Shown here in pieces: positions 46,676 through 58,000 of a stretch of 64,000 bases of DNA. Position numbers and translations under genes: made by a program. Every line of letters begins with the position of its first letter. Positions within the stretch are counted from its first letter, which is position 1. Source of the DNA: Clarkia xantiana subsp. parviflora (taxonomy: Eukaryota; Streptophyta; Magnoliopsida; Myrtales; Onagraceae); assembly GCA_036873135.1 (NCBI GenBank), contig JAPTYO010000010.1, positions 14,973,134-15,037,133 on the forward strand. Reading direction: 5' to 3'. Below the pieces are notes generated by a model. The model was given only the letters and a program-made list of their open reading frames with translations, did not search any database and had not been told where the DNA came from.

Positions 46676-48039
46676 CTACCGTTGCACATTATACATGGAA
46701 GGAGATCAGTACAACATAAATGAATGAGATGGAAACGGAAACACCAACAAGCACTACAGTCCTCTCATTTCTAGATGCGCCATTTTTGTGCATGAACACT
46801 TACCAGGTATGTCTGAATGCAGCCTCTTGCATCATGATAAGCAACAAAATTTCTTTTGCTCGATTTCTCTAACCTAATTCGTGGTTGTTGCGACGGGAGC
46901 GGCGACTCCACCTGCGACAGGTCCTCTGAGTCTGACTCTCCCTTTGTCCATCTAAGGTCAACTCTCTATCTAATACTTTTAATTTCAGATTTAGAACCTT
47001 ACAATTAGTCTTGTGCCGATTCTGTTGTGCTCTACCTTGCCGGTTCGTTCTAGATTAATGGTTCTTGATGATTTGAAATTTCAATTTCTCTATGCATTGT
47101 TATAAATCCCTTCATATAATTTCTCATAGTATTAGACATAATAAAAGTGATGAGAATTGCAAGCGTTATTTTTTTTTTTCATGTTCTTCAGTTTAATAAT
47201 TCTAACTGTGATAACTTCGATAATGACTTCTTAATAATCCAATATTTTTCTTAATATACTGTTGTTCAGGATCAATTGTTCAGGCTACAGAACAATAACG
47301 GTAACTTTTCCTTACCACTGACGGTAAATCATACATTTGTATGAACTTTTTCTCCTCACGTCTTATAATTATAAGTAGAGCCATTGGAAAATCATCATAC
47401 TAACTGGTAGCAATTATGAGGAGGATAGAACAAGTAGCGAGGAAAAAAAATTCATGTTAAAGGAATGGATGAATGCCTCAGAGGCTGCTCAAGGACATGT
47501 TAGATGAGGAAAATCTGACAAGCTAGAGCATGAAGGAGGTATGTATGCAAAAAGTGATATAACCCCTGAAATTGAAGAAATAAGGGTTTTGTTGCATTAG
47601 AGAATGAGGGAAAAGAAGAAACATAATACCCAAAAGTCGAACTCAGATAATGAGGAAAAAAATGGTGGTTATATATTATCAACCATGAAGATTCAGCCAA
47701 GGCAAATGGTTTATATATGCCTCAATTAGAGTAAGAGGAAGAACAAGTTAGGCGGGCAGCAAAAGTCATTGTAGAATGCTATGTGAGATTCCATGTGCTA
47801 GGTTAGTTATTGAAATTCCCTGCTTATACCCTAGCCTTTATCTGTACTTTGGACTAACCAATATGCTAAATACATATGCTGGTTAATTTATTATTTTGTA
47901 TTTTGGAGTGACCAATGTGCATCTATATGTTTATCACAATTTAACTGATTCAATAGGTTTTCGACTTTAGTGTATGTTGTTTTGTTGAATCTTATGTTTA
48001 ACAATTTTTAGGTACAAGTCTTGCAGAATCTTGCTCTTC

Positions 48040-48390
48040 AAAGTTCTAAGCTTTAATAAAGTTCGATTAGGAGTTAACGACGCATTAACCGTCTTAAACT
48101 CCCTTGAGACCTATATATAGTGTCTAAGTTCTTCTCATTTGATACTTGATGATTAATTACACATTTGAGTTTTGCTTTCTCTCTAGCTTCTCTCTCTAGA
48201 ACACTGTACTAATTTAAGTATCAGAAAGGATTCGCCGGTTCAACCCCTGACGTACCCCTCGTGCATGTCGGCGAAGGAGCGGATTACGGAAAGAGAAAAG
48301 AAGAACGGATCAGAAGAATGAAAAAATTCGTGGGACAAGCATTCGAGTCGACATCTAGTTGCCCCGACAAACACATCCCTAACATGTGTC
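48040..48390 (+). mobile_element. LTR-retrotransposon remnant (LTR end and leader)
   Basis: A TATATATAG box (about 48112) is followed by TTTCTCTCTAGCTTCTCTC and AGTATCAGAAAGGATTCGCC...CCCCTGACGTACC...GGAGCGGATTACGG, the kind of sequence found at the 3' part of Ty3-type plant LTRs and the leader after them. No matching second LTR is found in the window. Confidence 0.35.
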
Positions 48391-50179
48391 AAATAGATAA
48401 TCGACAATTTATGGTATCGATAAATTAAGGAAGCATGATATATATATATATATGATTAATTATTTAAAGACATACCGACTCATCGTTTTGTTTAAAGTAA
48501 AATCATTTTTACCGCATAGTAAAGTTTAACAAAATTGATTAACTTCCGTTGAAATGTGATAAAAATCGTACACGTAATATTCATTATTATATTATAACAA
48601 AAACTTAACTTTAATTATGCATCATGTAGCTATTATGTTTGCGATCTTCCCTATGCATTTTGTCATGCCGTTGAAGATTTTATATTTGCATTTTTTTTTT
48701 CAAAAAATAATAATTTTTTTGTTCTTACCAGACGTTCAATTGTTTTTGTTTCTTCTATCTATTTAAAACACTTTTGATATAAATCAATTCATTATGATAT
48801 ATTCGTAAATAAATATGAGTACTCAAATAATACATAGCAGGATTAAAATATTAACCCATTCTATTTAACAAAAATATCCTTGGAGCAACTCGTAAAATAA
48901 TTGGAACATAAATGGTCATGGCCTGCCTTCTCAAAGTTAGCTTAGCTACTTGAATTCTTCATTGACCAAATAATCATCTGAGGCCATAGGTGCTAATGAA
49001 TCACATGTATGGGTTGGGCTTATTTGAAGTCTTAACTAGATTTGGGCCACTGTTGTGTCTTAAGGGCCTTATTGCAATTGAGAAGAACCATCGATACAAG
49101 CATATAATAGGAAGTGTGGGTAGCCATTAGTGTCACATCGTGTATAATCGTATCATTCCGCGTCTAAATGAATCGGTTCTAAATGTGTTGCACATTTTTG
49201 GCATGAGACACGACACACATAAGTGTCACTAGTGACGAATTTAGAACATTTGTAATGAATGATTCACTAAAAAAATCATTTATATTTTAAGACAATTTTT
49301 AGAGAATATTGAAATCCGAATATCATTATATACATTGTAAGGGACATTTTTGTAAGGAACTTTCCTTTAAAAGAATCTCTATAATCCATTTGAAACTTTG
49401 AATTTACAAATCCCTTAAAATAAAGCTGATACAGATTCCGAGATTCGGAATGCTTAGATTCCGAAATCTCTCTACGTGGCAAACATGTAATTAAAGACAA
49501 TTTGGATGACATTTATAGTCATACTCACAAATCGGATGTTGGCGGAGGCCCACTGTTGAATTCCCAATCATTTCTCATATTTTAATTAGAAAACTTAAAT
49601 TTATACGAGATTTTTTCTCATCAAACCTTTAGAATAATCCTCACAAAAGGGACATTTCTCTTAAAAAAAATTGTCACAAACTACAAATTTTCTTATAGTA
49701 ATTATTATTATATAAAAATTAAAATGGATAGTTAAATCTATGCACACAAAGCAGCGTCAACGTTGAATGAAATTTTTTGAAATAATAATAGAGTTACCAT
49801 ATATTTTCATTAGAAATAAATCTAAGATTTTATTGTAAATATTCGGTCATCAATTCTTCTACATATGTCTAAGGAGGATTAAACCCACCACTTTCTCCTT
49901 AAAAAACACTACTAGTGTTCAAAATTGAATTTTGGAGCAGATGTCATCGTCAGCACATCAATGCATCATCACCAACTAAAACTTCGGTCAATGTTTTAAA
50001 ATTTGAGACGTGATCAACTATCAACACTCAACATCACTAATGATCCCCCAAGTGAAAGATGTCGTAAAATCCACCCATCTCGGTACAACTAACCATAATT
50101 GAAAAAATAAACTGAAGTAAGGTTAGAATTAACGGCATGTAAGTTTAGCAGTTCAACAATGTTCAATGGGTCGGATCAT

Positions 50180-50420
50180 AATAAACATGTTGGTTTAGGG
50201 CTATTAGACCAGAAGCCTATAAATACCCCTCACTTTTAGTCTTATTGGTTATACACTAAATTCATCTACAATTCAATTCAAATTTTTTTTTTTTTTTTCC
50301 AATTTATGACTTAAGTTTTAGATGCAGATTATTGGGGTCAACTCCGATCTATCTATTTTGCAAATCTTCGCAACAGGACACTAGGATCCAACAGTTTAGT
50401 TTCTACCAAGCATCCTAATT
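50180..50420 (+). mobile_element. LTR-like remnant with TATA box
   Basis: GCCTATAAATACCCCTCAC near 50216-50234, followed about 110 bp later by GGGGTCAACTCCGATC, resembles the R/U5 part of an LTR. Ends and TSD were not found. Confidence 0.3.
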
Positions 50421-51004
50421 GTTAACCGCTAGTATAATCACTGCTCGCACGGTCGCACCGATAGAACCTTTTAATAGTAAATTAAAGTATCGAATATTAA
50501 TAATTTTTTTTATTAACATTAATTAATTAAACTAGTGGATTTCATACAATCCAAGAATATTCCGGGGTAATAATTAGGGGATAAAACAAGGCATTGTTAG
50601 TTAATGTAAAAATTATTGGACGGAACTACATAATCTCCATTCAACTTTCGATTACCAGAACACCTTACCATAAAGAAGAGTTGTTGAAACATCTTCAGTG
50701 GTCAAATTTACCAGCGGAAAAAACTGCAGTGATCACTTAACCACTAGAAGTTTATTATTTTCCGAATCCAACCCAAACCCAAATTAATGGGTTATAACTA
50801 TTTCATTAATACACCGACTTATGTTTTTTAATCAATGTGGCACAAATCACGCATTATCTATAATATATGATGATATCATACTATAGCACTACCAAACTGC
50901 ACTCCACTCCTTCAACAAAGAAACCCGAATTGTTCGGCTTAGGTCCACGATCTACACAATCGTGTAAATCAAAGTGTAACACCTAATCACAAGAGGTAAA
51001 CAAC

Positions 51005-52079
51005 TTACTGTATTGATCTATCAACAGCGGCACAAGTCGGCTCGTCTTTGCCCGACCAACCCTGTTTCACTCTGCAAACCTGAATTGGCCGCTCCATCTC
51101 TAAGCCAGCTTCTTTCTCCAGCTGCACACAGTACGTTCGGAACGTGTCCACGCTCACAAAAAGCCTAAAATCTATGCTGAATAGCAGCTTCACTTCAAGC
51201 CGATTCAGCTCTCTTGTGCTCACGCCTCCTACCTTCGCGTAGTACGCGTTATTAAAGAATCTGCATCCGAAAAATGCCAACTTTAAAGCATAAAATGGAC
51301 TAACACAACATAAATGATATGGCAGAATCTAATCCGTTCATCCATCATCCCGGCAGTTTAAAATGAACTAACACAAAAAATGGGAGACAAATAAACGGCA
51401 AATGGATATCACAAGCCAAACATATGAAAGTTTAAACTATCCACTAAGGTGATAAGGTGAAGGCATGCTTGCTTGGTCTTTATACTTCAACATTTGGAAG
51501 GTCCAACACGTGAAACTTTAATGAAGCTGAGATTTAAACTTCACGCTGCTGAAATTTGAATATGCGCTCTGATACCATATGAAAGTTCAGACTAACCACT
51601 TGATTAATTGTCCTATAACCTTAAGGTGATGGGTGACTTAACTTTATACTTCAACACAACATGTATGAGCCTAGAGAAATTACTTACGCATCGTCATTAA
51701 ATTTAGCTGCGACCATGATGCTCGTGACAAGAAGCCGATGAACATTGAAAGAATTCAAATGACCGCCTGTGCTTTTGAGGAACCGGTCGAGATAAATCTG
51801 TGCAATTACAAAGCAGGAAGGGCTGCAACTGAAGTACTTGAAAATCCGATCTATGTATTGCCGAATGGTTAGTTTCGGCGCTCTAACACCGTGGAATAGC
51901 GTTAAACTGTCCCCGACATTTGCTGTCTTTTCATTTCGCTGAACAGATCTTTCAAGGACTGAAGAGAGGTGGGTGAGAACCTGAGGTGTGCCCAGAACTT
52001 TCCTTCCCAAGTCTTTTAGACCCAAAGAGAGGTAAAGTTCACAGCTTAAGTTTTCGATCTCTGATTCTAAGTCCTCCAT
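51005..52079 (-). CDS. P/U-type cyclin (CYCP family)
   Basis: Plant P-type (U-type) cyclin, small single-cyclin-box proteins related to yeast PHO80 that bind CDKA-type kinases and link nutrients to the cell cycle. Two exons, 52079-51688 and 51260-51005, joined in frame (GT-AG) to 215 residues, the usual size. The start MEDLESEIENLSCELYLSLG is followed by LTHLSSVLERSVQRNE. The cyclin box (about 60-150) has FHGVRAPKLTIRQYIDRIFKY, SCFVIAQIYLDRF and NVHRLLVTSIMVAAKFNDD. Exon 2 continues FFNNAYYAKVGGVSTRELNRLE and LLFSIDFRLFVSVDTF, all hallmarks of the family. The reported exon-2-only frame beginning MAFFGC is read from the intron; the true exon starts at 51260. The subgroup (P1-P4) is not decided. 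Confidence 0.92.
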
Positions 52080-52106
52080 GATTACACTATCTGCAATTGC
52101 AAGCTG

Positions 52107-52939
52107 AAAAACCAGAATGTGTCACAATGTCAAGACCAAACATATTGAAATGGAAATCGCATTTAACCATTCAATATAGTTAAACGAGAATTATGAAGAT
52201 CGATATGGCAGTAAAACTCGAAAGAATGCAGCATAAACATTTCAAGGGTGTTTCAGTTGGGCACTTCTAAATCATTTACCATAAATAATCTTACTAACTA
52301 TGAATGAAATCCGATATATGAATGCATTCTGGGTTTAAATATACAAAACATGACTACAATAGTTAAATTTCAAGAGATTTGGAAGATAAAGCAGCAATTT
52401 TGTATGCTAATGTGATTAGCTCTTGAATATGAAGCAGCATATGATGAAGGACATCACAGTTTCTTCTTACCCTTTCTAGCAAAGGAGACAAATAACAACC
52501 TCAAATCATAGAATCTACCAAATCAAGATTAACAAAAAAGAAGAAGCAAATTTCCTGACAATTAAGAGTAAAGCTCAGGTTTTTAACCCACTTCTAGACA
52601 ATTAAGCAAGCACCATGAGCAATTTTCTCCATCAATTAACAAATCTAGAGACAAAATCATGTATTTTGAAGGATAATGTTGTTGATTTGGTTCTACCCAG
52701 ATCTCAATGTAGAAAAATCTTGAAACAGAGGAAGTTTCAGTTTCAGCAGTACACACAAGTCTCAAATGGGTAGATCTAAATAATATCTACCCACCCACTA
52801 ACCCAGTACCCACCATGAAGAAGCATCAGCTGCTGCTTGCAAGAATTAAGAACACAAACCAAAAAAGCTCCTACCTTACCTTGAATACAAGGAAATATAA
52901 GATTATTTAGAGTGAAAGCAAAAAGAGTAAAAGTCTCAC
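52107..52939 (-). other. Probable intron in the cyclin 5' UTR
   Basis: A donor CCAAAG|GTGAGA at about 52939 and an acceptor TTTTTCAG| at about 52107 on the minus strand, 28 nt upstream of the ATG, would remove 830 bp. The leader exon (to about 53040) is pyrimidine-rich and ends just before AT-rich DNA. Inferred from splice consensus only. Confidence 0.5.
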
Positions 52940-53039
52940 CTTTGGTAAAGTAACAGTGTCTACAGGGAGGTGGTCAGAGGAGATTTGGACAGTTTTCTAT
53001 TGATCTTCCCCGCCATTTTCGCACAGGGAGAAAGAGGAA

Positions 53040-54427
53040 AGGAGGGAGAGTAGTGAGTGGAAATGGAATAGATATGCGTCTACTTTCTTTTTATCTATCT
53101 ATCTAATAAAAGACTAATAATAAAGAAAGATTAGTTATTTATTTTCTTCAATTCAATGCAATAAACAGTTGTCTCCCTCCACCTCCATCTTCACATGGAT
53201 TACACTTGGATCCATCCATCACCCATGGCCATATGTTGTCCCCCATTTATCTTTTATTATATATATATATATATATTCATTATGATACAATAGATATAGT
53301 ATGCTAATTCATAGAATAATCTCAATCACTTCGGAAATAGATAAAGTCAAAAGTGTTTATAATTATAACATTTTATTCTTTAAACTCAATCGGATTGTAA
53401 CTTAAAATCTTTTATTAAGAATAAAAGCACTTATAATATATTACAGGTTATTCCTTCATTGACCTTACTGTATAAATTGAAAGTATTGAACACCGTTATT
53501 TACCTGTACAGAGAAACACCATTCTTTCTCTCTCAACAAATTAAGGTGAAACATGATGTAAAAGATGAAATCGTGTAAGCTTTAAGTAATTGTTGATTTA
53601 GTCAATTAATACGTTAAACAGGTTATTGTTGTAAAAATACATAAAGAATAGACAGCTATTGATAATATTGATAAAAATGGTTAATTGTACATAAATAAAA
53701 TTTGAAATAAGAATTACAATTTTACTCTTACAGAAAAATGGTTATTCCATTTCTTATTCTCTAATTCCCTGTTTTATATGCCTAACAAAAGAATTCATTA
53801 TTCGATATGTTTTGCTATACATTTCACGTTTTTGTAAAAGATTTGAATAACATGGTCAAATATAAGTACAGAATGTTACTTACGAAGGTGCTCAAAAAGG
53901 TCGAAGCTTCTGTAATTTTGTATGTATTTATACTGTTCATAATAATAAATAAAATGAATAAAAAAAATGGTAACTTTATTTGGAAGACAGTGTCGGCGAG
54001 TTGGTTGGGCAGAAGAAGAATTGGGGGATTCTTGCTTTGTTGGTGGTTCATCATGATCATGGGATGTCTAGTGTAGTGTAGTGTAGAGGGACCCAACAAA
54101 CAAGTTCCGTCTTTATCTGCTCTGTCCCTTCTGTTTCGACAACATCGACTCCAACCAAATCGATTAATTTAGGAGACTGAGTTCAACAATCTACCAATCA
54201 ATAACACAAAACAATTTGCTTGCATTCATCACGGAGAAATTCCTTCCGGGTACATCGTCTTTGTTTTATTGTCAGAAGGTAATTCGTTGTGATGAAAATT
54301 ATTTTAATAAATTTAGAAAAGTATATAAATAGTGTTGTCATTACTCTTCCATCTAATGATATAGACATATACTTTAGGTTAAATTTTACCCTAACATATT
54401 GTTCTTATTATAGACAATATATAATAA
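53040..54427. other. Cyclin upstream region and spacer
   Basis: AT-rich, with a (TA)n run near 53258-53275 and a short GTAGTGTAGTGTAGTGTAG repeat at about 54070-54085. No gene is seen. Confidence 0.45.
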
Positions 54428-55009
54428 TCTACTATCTATTATCTACTATATTATATTAATTCGGCATCGGAAGCCCTCTGGCTGACACGTGGACAGTTTG
54501 TCCAGTCAGCGTTGCCTAATTTAATCGGAATTTAATAGGGATTCTCTAAATTTAGATACATAATATTGATTGATTGAAAATTAAGAAGTATTTTTATCTC
54601 CTATTTTGGTATCTACACAATTTAAAGAAACAAATTTATTAAAAGTTTCCTTTTAAATAGTAAATCTATACAGTTTGGCTCCGGAAGACCATAGGCCGCC
54701 ACATAAGCGTTCTATTTTTTAGCATTAAATTTTTAAATGGCAAGTCTCAATTACATATATAGTATTAATTTAGCAACGAATATTGTAAAACTAATTCGTA
54801 TATACAACTATGTGTAGCTTTGTAATTCTTGTGTTTAATATATATATAGGTACTGTACCTAGGTACATAGGCTATATTTTGTAGAAACAAGAAACCCTAA
54901 TTTCCGTTATTATTAAGGTTTAAAATCAACGAGGTGGGTTACCAATGAATATCGTAATATTAATTCGTATATACACCTAATTAACTATGTGTGCTTTTGT
55001 AATGTTTAA

Positions 55010-55013
<4 letters not shown>

Positions 55014-55057
<44 letters not shown>
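55014..55057. repeat. (TA)n microsatellite
   Basis: About 44 bp of AT dinucleotides inside Helitron H3. Confidence 0.9.
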
Positions 55058-55059
<2 letters not shown>

Positions 55060-56729
55060 TACGATACCTAAGGTACCTAGGTTATATTTTGTAGAAACCC
55101 TAACTGCCGTTATTATTAGGGGTTAAAATCAATGATGTGGATCTCTTTAGCCATATCTGTCTTTTTCGCCTTCTTCATCGGTCAGTAGTAATGGTCGGGT
55201 CTTCTCTTATCATCAACGTCCTTTTTACGAGCAGCCACCATCTCAAAATAGTAAGTTTATTTTTATATATATTATCATTAATATACTTACTAACAAAATC
55301 ATCATGTTATATTATGATTTCAAACATTAGGACGATCTAAATCTCGGTTCAATTATAATCTTGTGTTTCTGCATTGATTCGAGTGTTCTAAATGAATCTC
55401 AACAAATATTTGGATGCATGAATAAAGGCCCGATCTTCAATTAATTCACATATATTATGCTTATATAATGGTTAGTTATGTTATTTTTGTTAATCAATGG
55501 TTTTTGGTGTCGAAAGTTAATTAATTACGTTTTTTTTTTTTTACAACATATGTGGTTTAATATAGTACTTTATGATGGATAGAGTGGGCGGATTTGATGG
55601 AGGTTCCTAGGGCGGTGATGATTATTTTTTGGGTGAGATATAGATCTCGATGGCAAGGCGGCATCAGAGGGTTAGAACTACGGTATGTCCGACTTAAAAT
55701 ACGCTCACAATGAGTAGAATCATGGAAATCCTTATTGCTAGAGAATTCTCCACCTAAAAAGACGATACACTCAGAGACGATGGAAGCACTCATTCACTAT
55801 GTTTCACCATGTTTATTCTACTTCTCTTTACTTCATGTTTTTAAATTCCATGCTTAATTCACATCCATACCATAAATTTTATGAATGATCAATTCTTCTT
55901 TTCTTTATTTTTTAATTTCATTGTTTGCTCTTTATAAAATTTCACGTTTTGATTTTATTAACGAGAATCATTGTTTCAATTTTTAAGTGATTACAGGTTG
56001 TGATCATACTTTGCGATGTTATTAATTCGAACCATATTGATGTTGAGTTCGGAACCACAACTCTATCTCTAAATATCTAAAAAGGTTTCATAGTTATTTC
56101 AAGTAAGTACACGTCATTGCCCTTTAATTAGCGTGTTTTCTTTTGTTATGTGGTTACAACAGTTATGCGTGTAGACATGAAATAATTCTTTTCTCACATC
56201 AATTTAATCGGGCATGCATCAACCATAAATGGAAGTGTTATTTTTATTATAGAAATACACTATTTAAACTATATCAATTTTCATTTATCTCTGCACGGTT
56301 AATACTATTTATAAACATATTTTTGTTTTTTTTTTAAGTTTTAAGTTATTTAATTGATAATATCTTGAACAATTCTTCTTTTCAACCATACATAAAATGT
56401 TGCATCTCTAAATATATAAAAGGAATTCATAGTTGCTTCAAGTAAGTATACTTAGGCGTTTTTTCAATTGCGATGAATTTCAATTAGGCGTTTTTACTGG
56501 TTATGTGATAGCAACATCTATTCGTGTGTGCAGACATGTAAGAATTGTTTTTTTCACATCAATTTGATTGGGCATACATCAACCATGAGTGTAATTCTTA
56601 TTTTCATAATAGAGATACACTATTTAAACTTTCACATTTCATTTGTTTCCGCGCGTTTAAAACTATTCATAGACATATTTAGGGTTCAGTTTATTTTCCG
56701 CAATTTTATTATTAATAACTTGAGTTAAT

Positions 56730-57105
56730 TCTATTATCATAATTATTAGGATTTAAATGTCTAACGACTAATATTAAGTGTTATTTAAAATTGTCGAGAT
56801 GGAAAATTTTAAATTACCTCATTTTCTCAGTTATACCTAAGGAAAATTAGTTAAATTAAGAGAAAATTAATATGATTAATATGTTATTATTAATAACTTG
56901 AGTCTACCTCATAGTTAATCTAATTTTTTTTATAAACATAATGAGTTAATTCTATTCTCCTAATTATTAGGATTTAAATGTCTAACGACTAATATTAAGT
57001 GTTATTTAAAATTGTCGAGATGAGAAATTTTAAATTACCTCATTTTCTTAGTTATACCTAAGGAAAATTAGTTAAATTAAGAGAAATTAATATGATTAGT
57101 GTGTT
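56730..57105. repeat. Near-identical ~155-bp direct repeat
   Basis: AATTATTAGGATTTAAATGT...AGTTAAATTAAGAGAAA occurs at about 56740-56875 and again at 56960-57092 with few mismatches, separated by about 85 bp. Confidence 0.85.
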
Positions 57106-57499
57106 CTATATTTGAAATATAAATTTATTATAGATCGTTATATTTTGTTTACTAGATATGTTAAATATATACATTTTTTTTGCCATAGTGTTAAATATAT
57201 ACAGGACTATATATTATTTCACCAAATATATTATTATTACATTATCCACGATTTTTATACAACCGTAGCTTCCTTATTTTCTAAATATTGCTATAGTTAT
57301 TGAATCTACTTTTGATATAGTTACATAGTATTTAATTCTTTTAATAACACAAAATATCAATGAAAAAGGAAACAAAATATCAATGAAAAAGGAAGAAGAT
57401 ATGTATGTATATTATTATTCCTTATCTGTTTTCTATTTAGTTTGAAATAAAGTATTATAAATGATTTATGTTATGATGTTAAATTAATATATTAGTTAA

Positions 57500-58000
57500 T
57501 AATTAGTCAAATGCACCACTATGTTTTGCAATGTTGGCCAATGCACCATATATGTTACCAAATGCACTATTATGTTTTGAAATGTACTAGATGCACCACC
57601 ACTCTATTGGTCTACAGTTAAATTTTAATGTAAAAATATTAATGGTGCACATGTTTCTTACGTGAAATTGACAACAAACGTATTATAATGTCACATGACA
57701 ATTAAAATATAAAAAATAGATAATAAACTAAAAAAATTAAAAACTAAAAAGAGCAAAAAAAAAAAAATATATCACACAAGTTACAAAAAATTAAGAAAAC
57801 TCTAAAACTATTGAAATAAATTTTAATTTGATTATATTAAAAAAAATTAAAAAAATATATTTCAAGTTAGTATCGTTTGATTGTCGTCATTTTTAAGTAA
57901 TATCCAGCGGAAGACTAACATAATAATGCATCTGGCAACATTACAGAATATGGTGGTGCATCTGGCAGCATAGTCATAGTAATGCATTTGACTAATTAAT
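57500..58000. repeat. Foldback element within H3 (TTAGTCAAATGCA ends)
   Basis: TTAGTCAAATGCACCACTAT near 57502 is complementary to ATAGTAATGCATTTGACTAA near 57975-57994. Several internal ATGCACCA/TGGTGCAT words occur in both arms. It is probably a small MITE; the TSD is not resolved. Confidence 0.6.

Larger units (their letters stand above)
45315..51004. other. Long gene-poor region
   Basis: The MAS2 3' UTR occupies the first ~200 bp. After that I find no convincing gene: AT-rich sequence with a possible RRM relic (46490-46680) and two LTR/leader-like scraps (about 48040-48390, 50180-50420). Short open frames here are scattered and without recognisable domains. Confidence 0.5.

Noticed and set aside
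53824..54099. 91-residue minus-strand and 89-residue plus-strand frames upstream of the Helitron cluster
   Set aside because: AT-rich, overlapping on both strands, no recognisable domain or splice context.
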